From: Clostridiales bacterium UBA1316
GTDB lineage: Bacteria; Bacillota; Clostridia; Oscillospirales; Oscillospiraceae
DNA: 38,333 nucleotides
Reading direction: 5' to 3'
Assembly: GCA_002307055.1 (NCBI GenBank)
Contig: DBTM01000062.1
Span: forward strand, 1-38,333
The first letter of the stretch is position 1. Each line of letters begins with the position of its first letter. The notes under the pieces were generated by a model. The model did no database searches and was not told the origin of the DNA. It saw only the letters and a list, made by a program, of their open reading frames with translations. Position numbers and translations under genes: made by a program. Shown one piece after another: positions 1-8,545 of this stretch.

Positions 1-2
1 TC

Positions 3-212
3 GTAAAAACGAACAAGAAATTGGCCGATGTTGAGCAGGAAGCTGTCAAAACAAACCTTATGATTGAAAATGATATCATAAAGCGTCTTAACGTTCTGAC
101 GGACGGATATGTTTTAACCCACGAAAAGCAATATGAGCTTGAACGTAAGTTTGATCATAAGATAGAGAGCTTGGAAAAGCGTATTGAGCAGCTCGAGATC
201 AAAGCCAGTTAA
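3..212 (+). CDS. C-terminal part of an unidentified coiled-coil protein
   Basis: The reading frame is open to the left edge of the window, so this is the tail of a gene that starts outside it. About 69 residues are visible. The last 35 or so (around KQYELERKFDHKIESLEKRIE) show a heptad-like pattern of Leu/Ile with charged residues, which predicts a coiled coil. A TTG at position 21 could be an internal start, but no ribosome site precedes it and the frame continues upstream without a stop. I do not recognise a family. The gene ends just before a rho-independent terminator at 260, so it is the last gene of its transcript. Confidence 0.5.
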   Translation, partial: VKTNKKLADVEQEAVKTNLMIENDIIKRLNVLTDGYVLTHEKQYELERKFDHKIESLEKRIEQLEIKAS

Positions 213-259
213 CAAAAAGAAGCTTTCTGAGAATAATTGCCGAATAATATAAAAATATC

Positions 260-287
260 GGGCGGGAATAAATTCCCCGCCCTTTTT
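260..287 (+). terminator. Rho-independent terminator after the left-edge gene
   Basis: A GC-rich hairpin pairs GGGCGGG (260-266) with CCCGCCC across a short AT loop and is followed directly by TTTTT at 283-287. It lies about 50 bases after the stop of the partial gene and ahead of the parB-like gene. Confidence 0.8.
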
Positions 288-372
288 CTGCATTTTTTGC
301 ACTAGATATAGTGTAATATTATATCATTAATACTACATATATGATGGTGCTTATCAGGGGAGGTGCATGCTC

Positions 373-1188
373 ATGCAGCTATTGAAAAAACGCGGACTCT
401 ATGAAGCCAGCCGGATCATTTACCTGTCCGTCGGTGATATCCTGCCGAATCCGGATCAACCGCGTAAAAATTTTGAACCGAACGCCATGCGGGAGCTCGC
501 CGGAAGCATATCGAGATACGGCATCTTACAGCCGCTGACCGTCCGAAGACGCGGCAGCGGGTATGAGCTGGTATCCGGTGAACGGCGTCTCCGGGCGGCA
601 AAGCTGGTCGGTATGAAGGATGTCCCATGCATTGTGCTCGATATCGATTCGCAGGAATCCTCCGTTCTTGCTCTCGTTGAAAACCTGCAGAGAAAGGATT
701 TGGATTTCATAGAGGAAGCCGAGGGCCTCTATCGCCTCGTCAATGGCTGCGGCTGCAAGCAGGAGGAGGTGGCGCGCCTCGTTGGCCTGTCGCAGTCTGC
801 CGTTTCAAATAAACTGCGTATCCTGAAGCTCTCTCCCGAACTATTATTTTCAATCCGGGATACCGGCCTGACGGAGCGTCACGCCAGAGCGCTTTTGAAG
901 CTTGAGGAGGAGCAGGACCGCCTCGAGGTTTTTGAACAAATCATCAAAAAAAACCTCAATGTCGCCAACACCGAGGAGTTCATCGAAAACTTTTTACTTA
1001 ATAAGGGAAAGAAAGCGAAACCCCCGAACAAGCCGATCATTCTCGTCAAGGATGTCCGCCTCTTCATGAATACGCTCACGCGCAGCATGAGCATCATGCA
1101 GCAGTCCGGCATCGATGCCCGCTGCGGCCGCGATGAAACGGAAAAAGAGATCATCCTGACCATAAAAATCCCAAAAACAAACAAATAA
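373..1188 (+). CDS. parB: ParB/Noc-family chromosome partition protein
   Basis: DNA-binding protein of the ParB/RepB/Spo0J/Noc family (271 aa from this start), expected to bind parS or Noc sites near the origin and to act in chromosome segregation or nucleoid occlusion. Visible features: the ParB N-terminal CTPase motifs with GERR at residues 69-72 and ENLQR at 103-107, followed by a helix-turn-helix around 129-152 (EEVARLVGLSQSAVSNKLRI). The start was set at 373 because GGGGAGG at 357-363 is 9 bases upstream; an ATG at 367 is only 3 bases from it. No parA lies downstream, so it is not a standard parAB pair in this window; Noc is an equally good name. It is transcribed alone, between terminators at 260 and 1231. 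No convincing promoter could be picked in the AT-rich sequence before it. Confidence 0.88.
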   Translation: MQLLKKRGLYEASRIIYLSVGDILPNPDQPRKNFEPNAMRELAGSISRYGILQPLTVRRRGSGYELVSGERRLRAAKLVGMKDVPCIVLDIDSQESSVLALVENLQRKDLDFIEEAEGLYRLVNGCGCKQEEVARLVGLSQSAVSNKLRILKLSPELLFSIRDTGLTERHARALLKLEEEQDRLEVFEQIIKKNLNVANTEEFIENFLLNKGKKAKPPNKPIILVKDVRLFMNTLTRSMSIMQQSGIDARCGRDETEKEIILTIKIPKTNK

Positions 1189-1230
1189 TATCAGTATAAG
1201 AACGTATTATTTGTTTTAACATATTAAAAT

Positions 1231-1260
1231 AAGCGGGCACAAGTGTGCCCGCTTATTTTT
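1231..1260. terminator. Bidirectional terminator between parB and nifJ
   Basis: A perfect 10-bp stem, AAGCGGGCAC (1231-1240) with GTGCCCGCTT (1245-1254), loop AAGT. It is followed by ATTTTTT on the + strand and by ATTTT on the - strand. It sits exactly between two convergent genes, so it can end both. Confidence 0.85.
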
Positions 1261-1264
1261 TAAC

Positions 1265-4200
1265 TTATGATTGCTTAGGTTCGAGCATGTCCTTTTGCTT
1301 GAGGAGGCTGCCGTAGCGCGCTGCGGCTTCGTTTTCGGCTTGGACGAAGAGTTCCTTGGCCCGTTCGGGGAATTCGAGCTTGAGCGAGCTGTACCGGACT
1401 TCGCCCATGATAAAATCGTTGTAGCTTGTCGTCGGCGCTTTGCTGTCGATGGCGAGCGGGTTCTTGCCTTCTAACGCCAGTCTGGGGTCGAAGCGCAGCA
1501 TGTTCCAGTAGCCGGAGTCGACGGCGTTTTTCATCTCGGTCTGTGACTTGCCCATCCCGGCGCGGATGCCGTGGTTGATACAGGGGGCGTAGGCGATGAT
1601 GAGCGAGGGGCCGTCGTAGCTTTCGGCCTCGAGGATCGCCTTGAGCGTCTGCTGATAATTGGCACCCATCGAGACCTGTGCCACGTAAACGTAGCCGTAC
1701 GACATGGCAATCTGCGCCAAATCTTTCTTCTTGACGGATTTGCCCGCCGCGGCGAACTGGGCGACAGCGCCGGTCGGCGTCGATTTCGAAGCCTGCCCGC
1801 CGGTGTTGGAGTAGACCTCCGTGTCAAACACGAGGATATTGACGTTCTTGCCGGAGGCGATGACGTGGTCTAGTCCGCCGTAACCGATGTCGTAAGCCCA
1901 GCCGTCTCCACCGAAGATCCAGACGGACGGCTTTACAAATTGGTCACGTAAATTGTACAGAGCCTGCAGCTGCGTTTTATAGGGATAATCGCCTTTTTTG
2001 CTCAAAGCGTCCGTGAGAGCGGTCTCCAGAGCATTTCCGGCTGCTTTTGAAGCGTCCCCGTCGTCAAAGGCTTTCAGCCAGTTCCCGAGCGCTTCCCTGA
2101 CAGCCGCGTTATCGATATTTTTAGATAATTCTTCAGCCATCAGCTTGATGCCAGCGCGGCGCTGGACGGAGGCTGTCGCCATGCCGAGCCCGAATTCGGC
2201 GTTGTCCTCAAACAGGGAGTTGGACCAGGCCGGGCCTTTGCCGTCGCAGCCGACGGTGTACGGTGTCGTCGGTGCGCTGCCGGCCCATATCGAGGTGCAG
2301 CCCGTGGCGTTGGCGATAAACATCCGGTCGCCGAAGAGCTGGGTGACGAGCCGCGCGTACGGCGTTTCGCCGCAGCCCGCGCAGGCGCCGGGGAATTCCA
2401 TCAGCGGCTTTTTGAACTGTGAGCCCTTTAAAGAATTCGGCGCGAAGCCTGTATCCTTATAAGACACATTCTTTTCGGCGTAATCGAAATATTTCTGCTG
2501 GTCCGTCATCTCTTCGATGGGCGTCATGACGATGGCCTTGTTTTTAGCCGGGCAGACATTGACGCAGGAGCCGCAGCCCGTACAGTCGAAAACGGACGGG
2601 ATAATCGCAAACTTGCGGTCTTCATTGCCCTTGCCGAGCATCGGTATCGCCCTGATGCCCTCAGGCGCATTTTTTAATTCGTCGGCGTTGAGCGCGAACG
2701 GACGGATAACCGAGTGCGGGCAGACGTAGGAGCACTGATTGCACTGGATGCAGTTTTCCGGCAGCCAATGCGGGACCTCACTGGCAATCCTGCGTTTTTC
2801 AAAAGCCGCGGTTCCGGCTGGGACAAGTGAACCGCATTCGGTATCGAGGAACGCCGAGACCGGCAGCGTGTCGCCGCTCATCGCGTTCATCGTTTCCATC
2901 ACGCCGCTGACATATTTGGCGACATCTGCCCTGTCAGACGCGACGGTGACGGGAGGCTTTGCGGAAACGGCATTTTTCCAGGAAGCAGGGACGTCAATCT
3001 TTGTGATATTCGTAAGCCCCGCGTCGATGGCTTTATTATTCATGTTGACAACGTCTTCGCCCTTACGGCCGTAGGTGTCGCTGACGGCCTTCTTCATATA
3101 GGTGACGGCTTCGTCAATCGGCAGAATCTCCGACAGCTTAAAGAAAGCCGACTGCAGGATAGCGTTTGTTTTGTTTCCCAAGCCAAGCTCACGGGCAATT
3201 TTCTCCGCGTCGCATATATAGAACCGGACGTTATTATTCGCTATATATCTTTTAGCGGCAGCAGGCAGGAACTTATCAAGCTCTGCGGCATCCCAGGAGC
3301 AGTTGGCCAGGAATACACCGCCGGGCTTTACATCCTGCGCGATTGGGAATTTATCTAAATACGACGGGTTATGGCATGCCACAAAGTCGGCTTTAGATAT
3401 ATAATAAGTGGATTTAATCGGGCTCTTGCCGAAACGCAGATGGCTGATTGTGACGCCGCCGGACTTCCTCGAGTCGTATTGGAAATACGCCTGAACCTTT
3501 AAATCCGTGTGGTCGCCGATAATTTTGATGGAGTTCTTGTTCGCGCCGACGGTGCCATCGGAGCCGAGTCCCCAGAACTTGCAGGAGATGTTGCCCTTGG
3601 GCGTCGTATCAGGCTCTTCGGTAATCGGCAGAGAGAGGTTTGTTACATCGTCAGTAATACCGATTGTAAAATTCGTCTTCGGATTCTTGTCCTGGAGGTT
3701 TTTAAATACCGCGAAGATGCAGCCGGGGGTGGTATCCTTGCTGGCCAGACCGTAACGCCCGCCGACAACCTTGATGTCTGTGCCGCATAGGGCTGAAAAG
3801 ATATCGAGGAACAGAGGCTCGCCGACGGAGCCGGGCTCCTTTGTGCGGTCAAGCACGCCGATGGTCTCGACCGTCGTTGGCAGCACGCTGAGCAGGTGCT
3901 TGACGCTGAAGGGCCGATACAGATGAACCTTGATCAGGCCTGTTTTTTGACCTGAGGCGTTCAGATAATCGACGACCTCCTCCGCCGTTTCGCAGACGGA
4001 GCCCATGGCGACGATGACTTGCTTGGCGTCAGGCACGCCGTAGTAATTGAAAGGCTTGTAATCTGTGCCGAGTTTTTTGTTAATCGTATTCATGTACCCC
4101 TCGACAATTTCGGGGAGCGCGGTATATTGGCCGTTGATAGCCTCCCTGGCCTGGAAGAAAATATCTCCGTTCTGCGCCGAGCCGCGGAGTACCGGATGGT

Positions 4201-4831
4201 TGGGGTTGTTCGCTCTCCGGCGGTATTTATTCAGCGCGTCGAAATCGACCATCTCGGCTAAATCGTCGTAATTCCACACCTCAATCTTCTGCATCTCATG
4301 GGAGGTTCTGAAGCCGTCAAAGAAGTGCAGGAACGGCATGCTGCCTTTGATGGCGGCCAAATGCGCGACAGCGCCGAGGTCCATCGCTTCCTGCGGGCTG
4401 TTTGAAGCGAGCATCGCGAAGCCCGTCTGGCGGCAAGCCATAACGTCACTCTGATCACCGAAAATGGATAAAGCGTGTGTTGCAACCGTCCTCGCGGAGA
4501 CATGGATAACGGCCGGCAGCTGTTCTCCGGCCCATTTATACATATTGGGAATCATTAAAAGAAGCCCCTGCGATGCGGTGAATGTACTCGTTAAGGCGCC
4601 AGTCATAAGAGAGCCATGGACGGCGCCAGCGGCACCGGCTTCCGATTGCATTTCAAGAACTTTAACGGTTTGACCGAAAATGTTCGTCTGTCCGTTTGCC
4701 GACCATTTGTCGACATACTCCGCCATCGTTGAAGACGGCGTAATCGGATATATAGCGGCGACCTCTGTAAATGCATATGCGACGTGAGCGGCAGCGTTGT
4801 TGCCGTCCATAGTCTTGAGCTTGCGAGCCAA
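1265..4831 (-). CDS. nifJ: Pyruvate:ferredoxin (flavodoxin) oxidoreductase
   Basis: Homodimeric PFOR (1188 aa, the usual length) that converts pyruvate and CoA to acetyl-CoA, CO2 and reduced ferredoxin in the cytoplasm; a core enzyme of anaerobic fermentation. Domain order is complete: N-terminal transketolase-like domain (YPITPSS near residue 30), CoA-binding/gamma regions, a two-cluster ferredoxin domain (CIQCNQC about 692, CTGCGSC about 750), the CAGCGE cysteines near 813 that bind the third cluster, and the thiamine-diphosphate domain (GDGWAYDIG near 974, then NTGGQ). The start is a TTG at 4831, preceded by AGGAAAGGATG; homologues begin at this point with a KTMDGN motif, which rules out the ATG eight codons later. 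It is a single-gene transcript with its own strong promoter (4898-4926) and shares a terminator with parB. Confidence 0.97.
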   Translation of the reverse strand: MARKLKTMDGNNAAAHVAYAFTEVAAIYPITPSSTMAEYVDKWSANGQTNIFGQTVKVLEMQSEAGAAGAVHGSLMTGALTSTFTASQGLLLMIPNMYKWAGEQLPAVIHVSARTVATHALSIFGDQSDVMACRQTGFAMLASNSPQEAMDLGAVAHLAAIKGSMPFLHFFDGFRTSHEMQKIEVWNYDDLAEMVDFDALNKYRRRANNPNHPVLRGSAQNGDIFFQAREAINGQYTALPEIVEGYMNTINKKLGTDYKPFNYYGVPDAKQVIVAMGSVCETAEEVVDYLNASGQKTGLIKVHLYRPFSVKHLLSVLPTTVETIGVLDRTKEPGSVGEPLFLDIFSALCGTDIKVVGGRYGLASKDTTPGCIFAVFKNLQDKNPKTNFTIGITDDVTNLSLPITEEPDTTPKGNISCKFWGLGSDGTVGANKNSIKIIGDHTDLKVQAYFQYDSRKSGGVTISHLRFGKSPIKSTYYISKADFVACHNPSYLDKFPIAQDVKPGGVFLANCSWDAAELDKFLPAAAKRYIANNNVRFYICDAEKIARELGLGNKTNAILQSAFFKLSEILPIDEAVTYMKKAVSDTYGRKGEDVVNMNNKAIDAGLTNITKIDVPASWKNAVSAKPPVTVASDRADVAKYVSGVMETMNAMSGDTLPVSAFLDTECGSLVPAGTAAFEKRRIASEVPHWLPENCIQCNQCSYVCPHSVIRPFALNADELKNAPEGIRAIPMLGKGNEDRKFAIIPSVFDCTGCGSCVNVCPAKNKAIVMTPIEEMTDQQKYFDYAEKNVSYKDTGFAPNSLKGSQFKKPLMEFPGACAGCGETPYARLVTQLFGDRMFIANATGCTSIWAGSAPTTPYTVGCDGKGPAWSNSLFEDNAEFGLGMATASVQRRAGIKLMAEELSKNIDNAAVREALGNWLKAFDDGDASKAAGNALETALTDALSKKGDYPYKTQLQALYNLRDQFVKPSVWIFGGDGWAYDIGYGGLDHVIASGKNVNILVFDTEVYSNTGGQASKSTPTGAVAQFAAAGKSVKKKDLAQIAMSYGYVYVAQVSMGANYQQTLKAILEAESYDGPSLIIAYAPCINHGIRAGMGKSQTEMKNAVDSGYWNMLRFDPRLALEGKNPLAIDSKAPTTSYNDFIMGEVRYSSLKLEFPERAKELFVQAENEAAARYGSLLKQKDMLEPKQS

Positions 4832-4897
4832 AAATGATCATCCTTTCCTGGTTAAGATTTCATGCGTTTATTAATTGCTTAAGTGTATAGATAATTT

Positions 4898-4926
4898 ATT
4901 ATATCATTCCCAAAAGACCGTGTAAA
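4898..4926 (-). promoter_or_regulatory. Sigma-A promoter of nifJ
   Basis: On the minus strand TTTACA (4926-4921) and TATAAT (4903-4898) are separated by exactly 17 bases. This is five of six at -35 and six of six at -10. Transcription would start near 4891, giving a leader of about 60 bases before the TTG start of nifJ. Confidence 0.75.
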
Positions 4927-5002
4927 TCGTTGTTTTCCATGAATTACCCGTGATTTTAACGGACTTCGGTTGCATTAATGCCATGATTGATGATATACTG
5001 AG

Positions 5003-5031
5003 TTGACAAATTTTACCCTTTAAGTGAGAAT
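5003..5031 (+). promoter_or_regulatory. Probable sigma-A promoter for the ATPase gene
   Basis: A perfect -35 box TTGACA (5003-5008) is followed after 17 bases by GAGAAT (5026-5031), which keeps the most conserved -10 positions (A2, A5, T6). It lies 60-90 bases upstream of the AAA ATPase gene in the divergent gap with nifJ. Confidence 0.5.
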
Positions 5032-5093
5032 ATTAGGATATAAGATCGAATTATAATACTGCATGCATTGGCGTGTTTTTGTCAAAGGTGGTA

Positions 5094-5846
5094 TTGATTA
5101 TAAAAAAATATATCGAGAGCATTGGTCTTAAAGCTTACCCGCCGGAGGACTCTTACCTCCACGATTTACCGGCTATCCGCAATCTTTGGAAGGCGGGAGC
5201 CCTGGCGTTTGAAAGCAATGTCGTTATTTTTGTCGGTGAAAACGGGACCGGCAAATCGACGCTGCTCGAGGCCGTCGCCGTGGCGCTCGGCTTTAACGCC
5301 GAGGGCGGCACAAGGAATTTTAACTTTGAAACGCGCGCCTCGCACTCCGATTTATACCAGTATTTAAAAATCTCCCGCGGCGCTTATCCGAAGGACGGCT
5401 TCTTCCTGCGCGCTGAAAGCCTGTATAATGTCGCGTCCAATATAGAAGAGCTCGATAAGATACCGGCGTGCGCGCCGAGGATTATTGACAGCTACGGCGG
5501 CGTCTCGCTGCATCAGCGGTCTCACGGAGAGACCTTTCTGGCCCTGGTGCAAAACCGCTTCGGCGGCAACGGCCTCTATATTTTAGATGAGCCCGAAGCG
5601 GCGCTGTCTCCCTCCCGTCTGATGACCCTCATGGCAGAAATCCATGACCTCCTCAAAAAGGACTCCCAATTCATCATCGCGACCCACTCCCCGATTCTCA
5701 TGGCCTTTCCCAACGCCCAGGTCATTGAATTGACCTCCGACGCTATCAAAACAGTGCCCTTCAGAGAAACCGAGCATTATAAAATAACAAAGCAGTTCCT
5801 GGACAACCCTGAACGGATGCTGAAGTATCTGTTTGAGGATTCATAA
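5094..5846 (+). CDS. AAA-family ATPase, ABC/SMC-like (COG3910 type)
   Basis: Soluble predicted ATPase with an ABC/SMC-like fold, about 250 aa. Walker A is GENGTGKST; the signature-like stretch SHGE precedes Walker B LYILDEPEAALSP, and a switch histidine follows in FIIATHSPIL. The pattern matches a conserved bacterial single-domain ATPase family whose role is unknown. The start is uncertain: in-frame GTG at 5073 has no ribosome site, whereas AAAGG at 5084-5088 is 5 bases from the TTG at 5094, which I prefer. It may be co-transcribed with the MazG-like gene 21 bases downstream. It has no membrane partner and no nuclease partner next to it, so neither a transporter nor a defence function is indicated. 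Confidence 0.8.
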   Translation: MIIKKYIESIGLKAYPPEDSYLHDLPAIRNLWKAGALAFESNVVIFVGENGTGKSTLLEAVAVALGFNAEGGTRNFNFETRASHSDLYQYLKISRGAYPKDGFFLRAESLYNVASNIEELDKIPACAPRIIDSYGGVSLHQRSHGETFLALVQNRFGGNGLYILDEPEAALSPSRLMTLMAEIHDLLKKDSQFIIATHSPILMAFPNAQVIELTSDAIKTVPFRETEHYKITKQFLDNPERMLKYLFEDS

Positions 5847-5867
5847 TGAACTTGATTAGGTGAAAAT

Positions 5868-6176
5868 ATGGACAAATTATATCTACTTGCGATGGGGTTA
5901 AATAAACGCTTCCCCGATGGAAATACGCCTTATCAAATCGCGACGCGCTTGGCGGAAGAATGCGGCGAGGTAGCAAGCGAAGTGTGCCACTTTGAAGGCA
6001 GCGGAATAAAAAAACAAAAACGCGGTGAACCGAATAAACAAGACATGGCCGGTGAAATAAAAAATGTATTGTCTGCCGTAATGCAGCTGGCTATATATTA
6101 CGATGTGACTGAGGAATTGGAAAAGTCCATTGACGCATCATTGGAACGGCTTAAGACAGAAGGACTCATAGATTAA
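5868..6176 (+). CDS. MazG-like nucleotide pyrophosphohydrolase domain protein
   Basis: Small (102 aa) all-alpha protein of the MazG-like NTP pyrophosphohydrolase group, which hydrolyses NTPs or dNTPs to the monophosphate using metal ions. The EExxE half of the metal site is clear (EECGEVASEV, about residues 30-39). The second half reads KQDMAGEIKNVL, where the family normally has E-I-x-D-V; here the aspartate is asparagine. That may lower or change activity. The start has AGGTGA 5 bases ahead. It lies between the ATPase and a 5'-3' exonuclease gene on the same strand, so a joint role in nucleic-acid or nucleotide upkeep is possible but not shown. Confidence 0.75.
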   Translation: MDKLYLLAMGLNKRFPDGNTPYQIATRLAEECGEVASEVCHFEGSGIKKQKRGEPNKQDMAGEIKNVLSAVMQLAIYYDVTEELEKSIDASLERLKTEGLID

Positions 6177-6244
6177 CGGACAATCAATATCCCTGTAAGT
6201 TTCGGTGGGGATACAAAAAATAAAGAGAGCGGGAGGGTGATGGT

Positions 6245-7087
6245 ATGCATAGGCTGCTGATTATTGACGGACTTAATTTGTTGTTTCAAATGTTTTTCGG
6301 CATGCCGTCACGCATCATCAATAAAGAGGGAAAGCCGATACAAGGTACACTTGGATTTGTCGGCGCTCTGCTGAAAATTATAAAAACAGCCAAACCGACG
6401 CATGTTGTTGTTTTGTTTGACGGTGAGCATGAGAACGCGCGCACGGAGATCAACGCCGATTACAAAGCAAACCGCACAAGCTACACAGACGCTGCTGTCG
6501 AAGACAACCCGTTTTCTCAGCTGGCGGATATCTATGTCGCGCTCGATTACCTTGCAATCAAGCATACGGAGATTGATGAGCACGAAACCGATGATGTCAT
6601 CGCAAGCTACGCCATCAAATACGGCAATGACATCGAAATTGTCATCGCGTCCTTTGATTCGGACTTTTTTCAGCTTATTAAAGATAATATATCCGTTCTC
6701 CGCTACCGCGGTGATAAGACAATCATTTGTGACCGTCAATACATAAAAGACAAATTTGATATAACCCCCGAGCAATACGCGGATTTTAAATCCCTCACAG
6801 GCGACGCCTCCGATAATATTAAAGGCGCCGATAATATCGGCCCCAAAACCGCAGCCCAGCTCATCAACCGCTTCGGCACCCTGACCGAAATCATCCGCAG
6901 AGCCGATGAAATCGTACGCCCCTCGGTAAAAGCAGCCATACAAAAAGACGCCGATAAGCTATCGCGTAATTATCACCTCATCAAGCTCGACGATAAAGCC
7001 AAAATCCCGTTCGCGCTTGAACAGCTGGAATATAAAGCATCGGGCTTCACGACAAATGAGGTTCTGCAGGGCATCGGGCTTAGATGA
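6245..7087 (+). CDS. Stand-alone 5'-3' exonuclease (FEN/PIN-like)
   Basis: A 280-aa homologue of the N-terminal 5' nuclease domain of DNA polymerase I, present without a polymerase. It likely cleaves flap or RNA-primer structures during Okazaki fragment maturation and repair, using metal ions. Conserved acidic residues are visible in IIDGLN (residue 8), LFDGEHEN, DEHETDDVIA and ASFDSDFF, followed by the helix-hairpin-helix segment GADNIGPKTAAQLI. GGGAGGGTG lies 5 bases upstream of the ATG. Its stop overlaps the next start by ATGA (7084-7087), which indicates translational coupling with the HAD gene. Paralogues of this type are known in other Firmicutes next to a complete Pol I elsewhere in the genome. 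Confidence 0.88.
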   Translation: MHRLLIIDGLNLLFQMFFGMPSRIINKEGKPIQGTLGFVGALLKIIKTAKPTHVVVLFDGEHENARTEINADYKANRTSYTDAAVEDNPFSQLADIYVALDYLAIKHTEIDEHETDDVIASYAIKYGNDIEIVIASFDSDFFQLIKDNISVLRYRGDKTIICDRQYIKDKFDITPEQYADFKSLTGDASDNIKGADNIGPKTAAQLINRFGTLTEIIRRADEIVRPSVKAAIQKDADKLSRNYHLIKLDDKAKIPFALEQLEYKASGFTTNEVLQGIGLR

Positions 7088-7704
7088 TGGAAAGGAGCAG
7101 GTTCGCTACGAATACAATCATTTTTGATATGTACGGCGTTATTATTAAAGAAAGTAAAGGCAATTTCATCCCATATACTTATTCCCATTTTCCGGGTACG
7201 GATTTTAATCTGCTGAAGGCACTATTCACGAAAGCGGGCTTGGGTGAAATTGATTCCGATGCGTTTCTTAAGCAGCTTGGTTTTACCGATACCGTTTTTC
7301 ACATGCATGACTATATTGAAAATCACCTGACGATGGATAACGACTTTTATTCCTTTGCGGAAAAATTCGAAGACAAATATGATTTTGCCCTTTTATCAAA
7401 TGATGTCTTGGCCTGGAATCAATATATTCTCCAACATTATGATATTGCTCAATATTTTCCCCACGGTATCGTCAGCGCAGAAGTCCACGCCCGTAAACCG
7501 GATAAAGCCATTTACGACATAACGCTGTCCCGCTTAGGCATTCCCGCCAGCGCGTGCATTTTCATCGATAACAGCGTCGCAAATCTTCTCGCGGCAAGCG
7601 CCCTCGGTATGGATACCGTATTATTCAACCGTGACAATGAAGCATATGACGGTAAAACCGTATATTCGTTTAGTGAACTGGACGATTTACTGTCCGGTAT
7701 CTGA
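7084..7704 (+). CDS. HAD-superfamily hydrolase (haloacid dehalogenase-like)
   Basis: Cytoplasmic HAD-fold hydrolase, 206 aa. Motif I is IIFDMYGVI with the nucleophile Asp; the second Asp used by phosphatases is Tyr, as in L-2-haloacid dehalogenases (FDAYGT). Motif II is LLSND, motif III is the Lys in HARKPDKAIYD, motif IV is IFIDNS with the metal-binding Asp. The missing second Asp means a phosphatase role should not be assumed. Start overlaps the exonuclease stop by four bases. It is followed by a methyltransferase with a different base composition, so the coupled pair (exonuclease-HAD) probably forms the end of an older operon. Confidence 0.82.
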   Translation: MMERSRFATNTIIFDMYGVIIKESKGNFIPYTYSHFPGTDFNLLKALFTKAGLGEIDSDAFLKQLGFTDTVFHMHDYIENHLTMDNDFYSFAEKFEDKYDFALLSNDVLAWNQYILQHYDIAQYFPHGIVSAEVHARKPDKAIYDITLSRLGIPASACIFIDNSVANLLAASALGMDTVLFNRDNEAYDGKTVYSFSELDDLLSGI

Positions 7705-7726
7705 ATATTATCAATTGGAGTACAGT

Positions 7727-8509
7727 ATGGATTTTTACAGAAAAGAAAGCGAAATGTTTAATCTGACAGCAGATTATTATGACAGATACAGGCCGTGTTA
7801 TCCTAAGGCGATTATAAGTACATTGCTTAGAGAAACGAACCTTAATGATCGGTCTGTATTATTAGAGATTGGTGCCGGGAGCGGTAAAGCAACAGAATTA
7901 TTAGCTGATATTAATTGCAGCATATGCTGTGTTGAACCGGGACCGGCGTTGGTCGCCAAGGGTAATGATAGATTCAAAAATTATCCAAAGATTACATTTG
8001 AATGCGCACGTTTCGAAGAATTTAAATCCAAAACCAATTATTACGATATGATTTGTTCGTTCCAAGCATTTCACTGGGTGCCTCAGCCCATCGGATATCA
8101 AAAGTGCGCAGCGGAACTGAAAGAGACAGGGCACTTGGCACTTGTTTGGAATATGTACATTACATATGATAATGATTTAGATAATGAACTGTTAAGTATA
8201 TCCTCAAAGCATGGCGGTTTTGCAGACTTTCTCAGTGAGAAAAAATGTGAAGAAAGAATCGCATCAATCGTGGAAAGAATTGATAGCAGTGCATTATTCA
8301 ATAAGGTTCATGTGTTTAGGAAAATATGGGAACAAGCGTACACAGCAGATGATTATTATGGATTTTGCCTGACAGGTAATTCTTTCGTTCAAAAATCAGA
8401 TAATGAAAAGAAAGCGGCTTACATAGATATTTGCCGCCTGGCGGAAAAACACGGCGGGAAAATCATTCGCCCATATTTGTGCGTATTATATCTGGCATCG
8501 AAACGCTAA
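7727..8509 (+). CDS. Class I SAM-dependent methyltransferase
   Basis: A 260-aa protein with the Rossmann-type SAM-binding motif LLEIGAGSGKAT near residue 45, then an acidic residue after strand 2 (CVEPGP) and the motif IV-like segment CSFQAFHWVP typical of small-molecule methyltransferases. The substrate cannot be told. I set the start at 7727 (MDFYRKESEMFN) because TTGGAG lies just ahead and homologues begin close to the FNLTADYYDRYRP segment; a longer frame reaches back into the HAD gene and is not needed. The gene is clearly richer in A/T and uses different codons from nifJ, comM or recD2, as does the next gene, which suggests a separately acquired pair. Confidence 0.85.
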   Translation: MDFYRKESEMFNLTADYYDRYRPCYPKAIISTLLRETNLNDRSVLLEIGAGSGKATELLADINCSICCVEPGPALVAKGNDRFKNYPKITFECARFEEFKSKTNYYDMICSFQAFHWVPQPIGYQKCAAELKETGHLALVWNMYITYDNDLDNELLSISSKHGGFADFLSEKKCEERIASIVERIDSSALFNKVHVFRKIWEQAYTADDYYGFCLTGNSFVQKSDNEKKAAYIDICRLAEKHGGKIIRPYLCVLYLASKR

Positions 8510-8545
8510 AATCGATTCACTTAGTATTTAAATGGAGGATTATCA

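Noticed and set aside
297..325. Promoter for parB at TTGCAC and TATATC
   Set aside because: Both boxes match poorly and several equally weak choices exist in the same AT-rich stretch.
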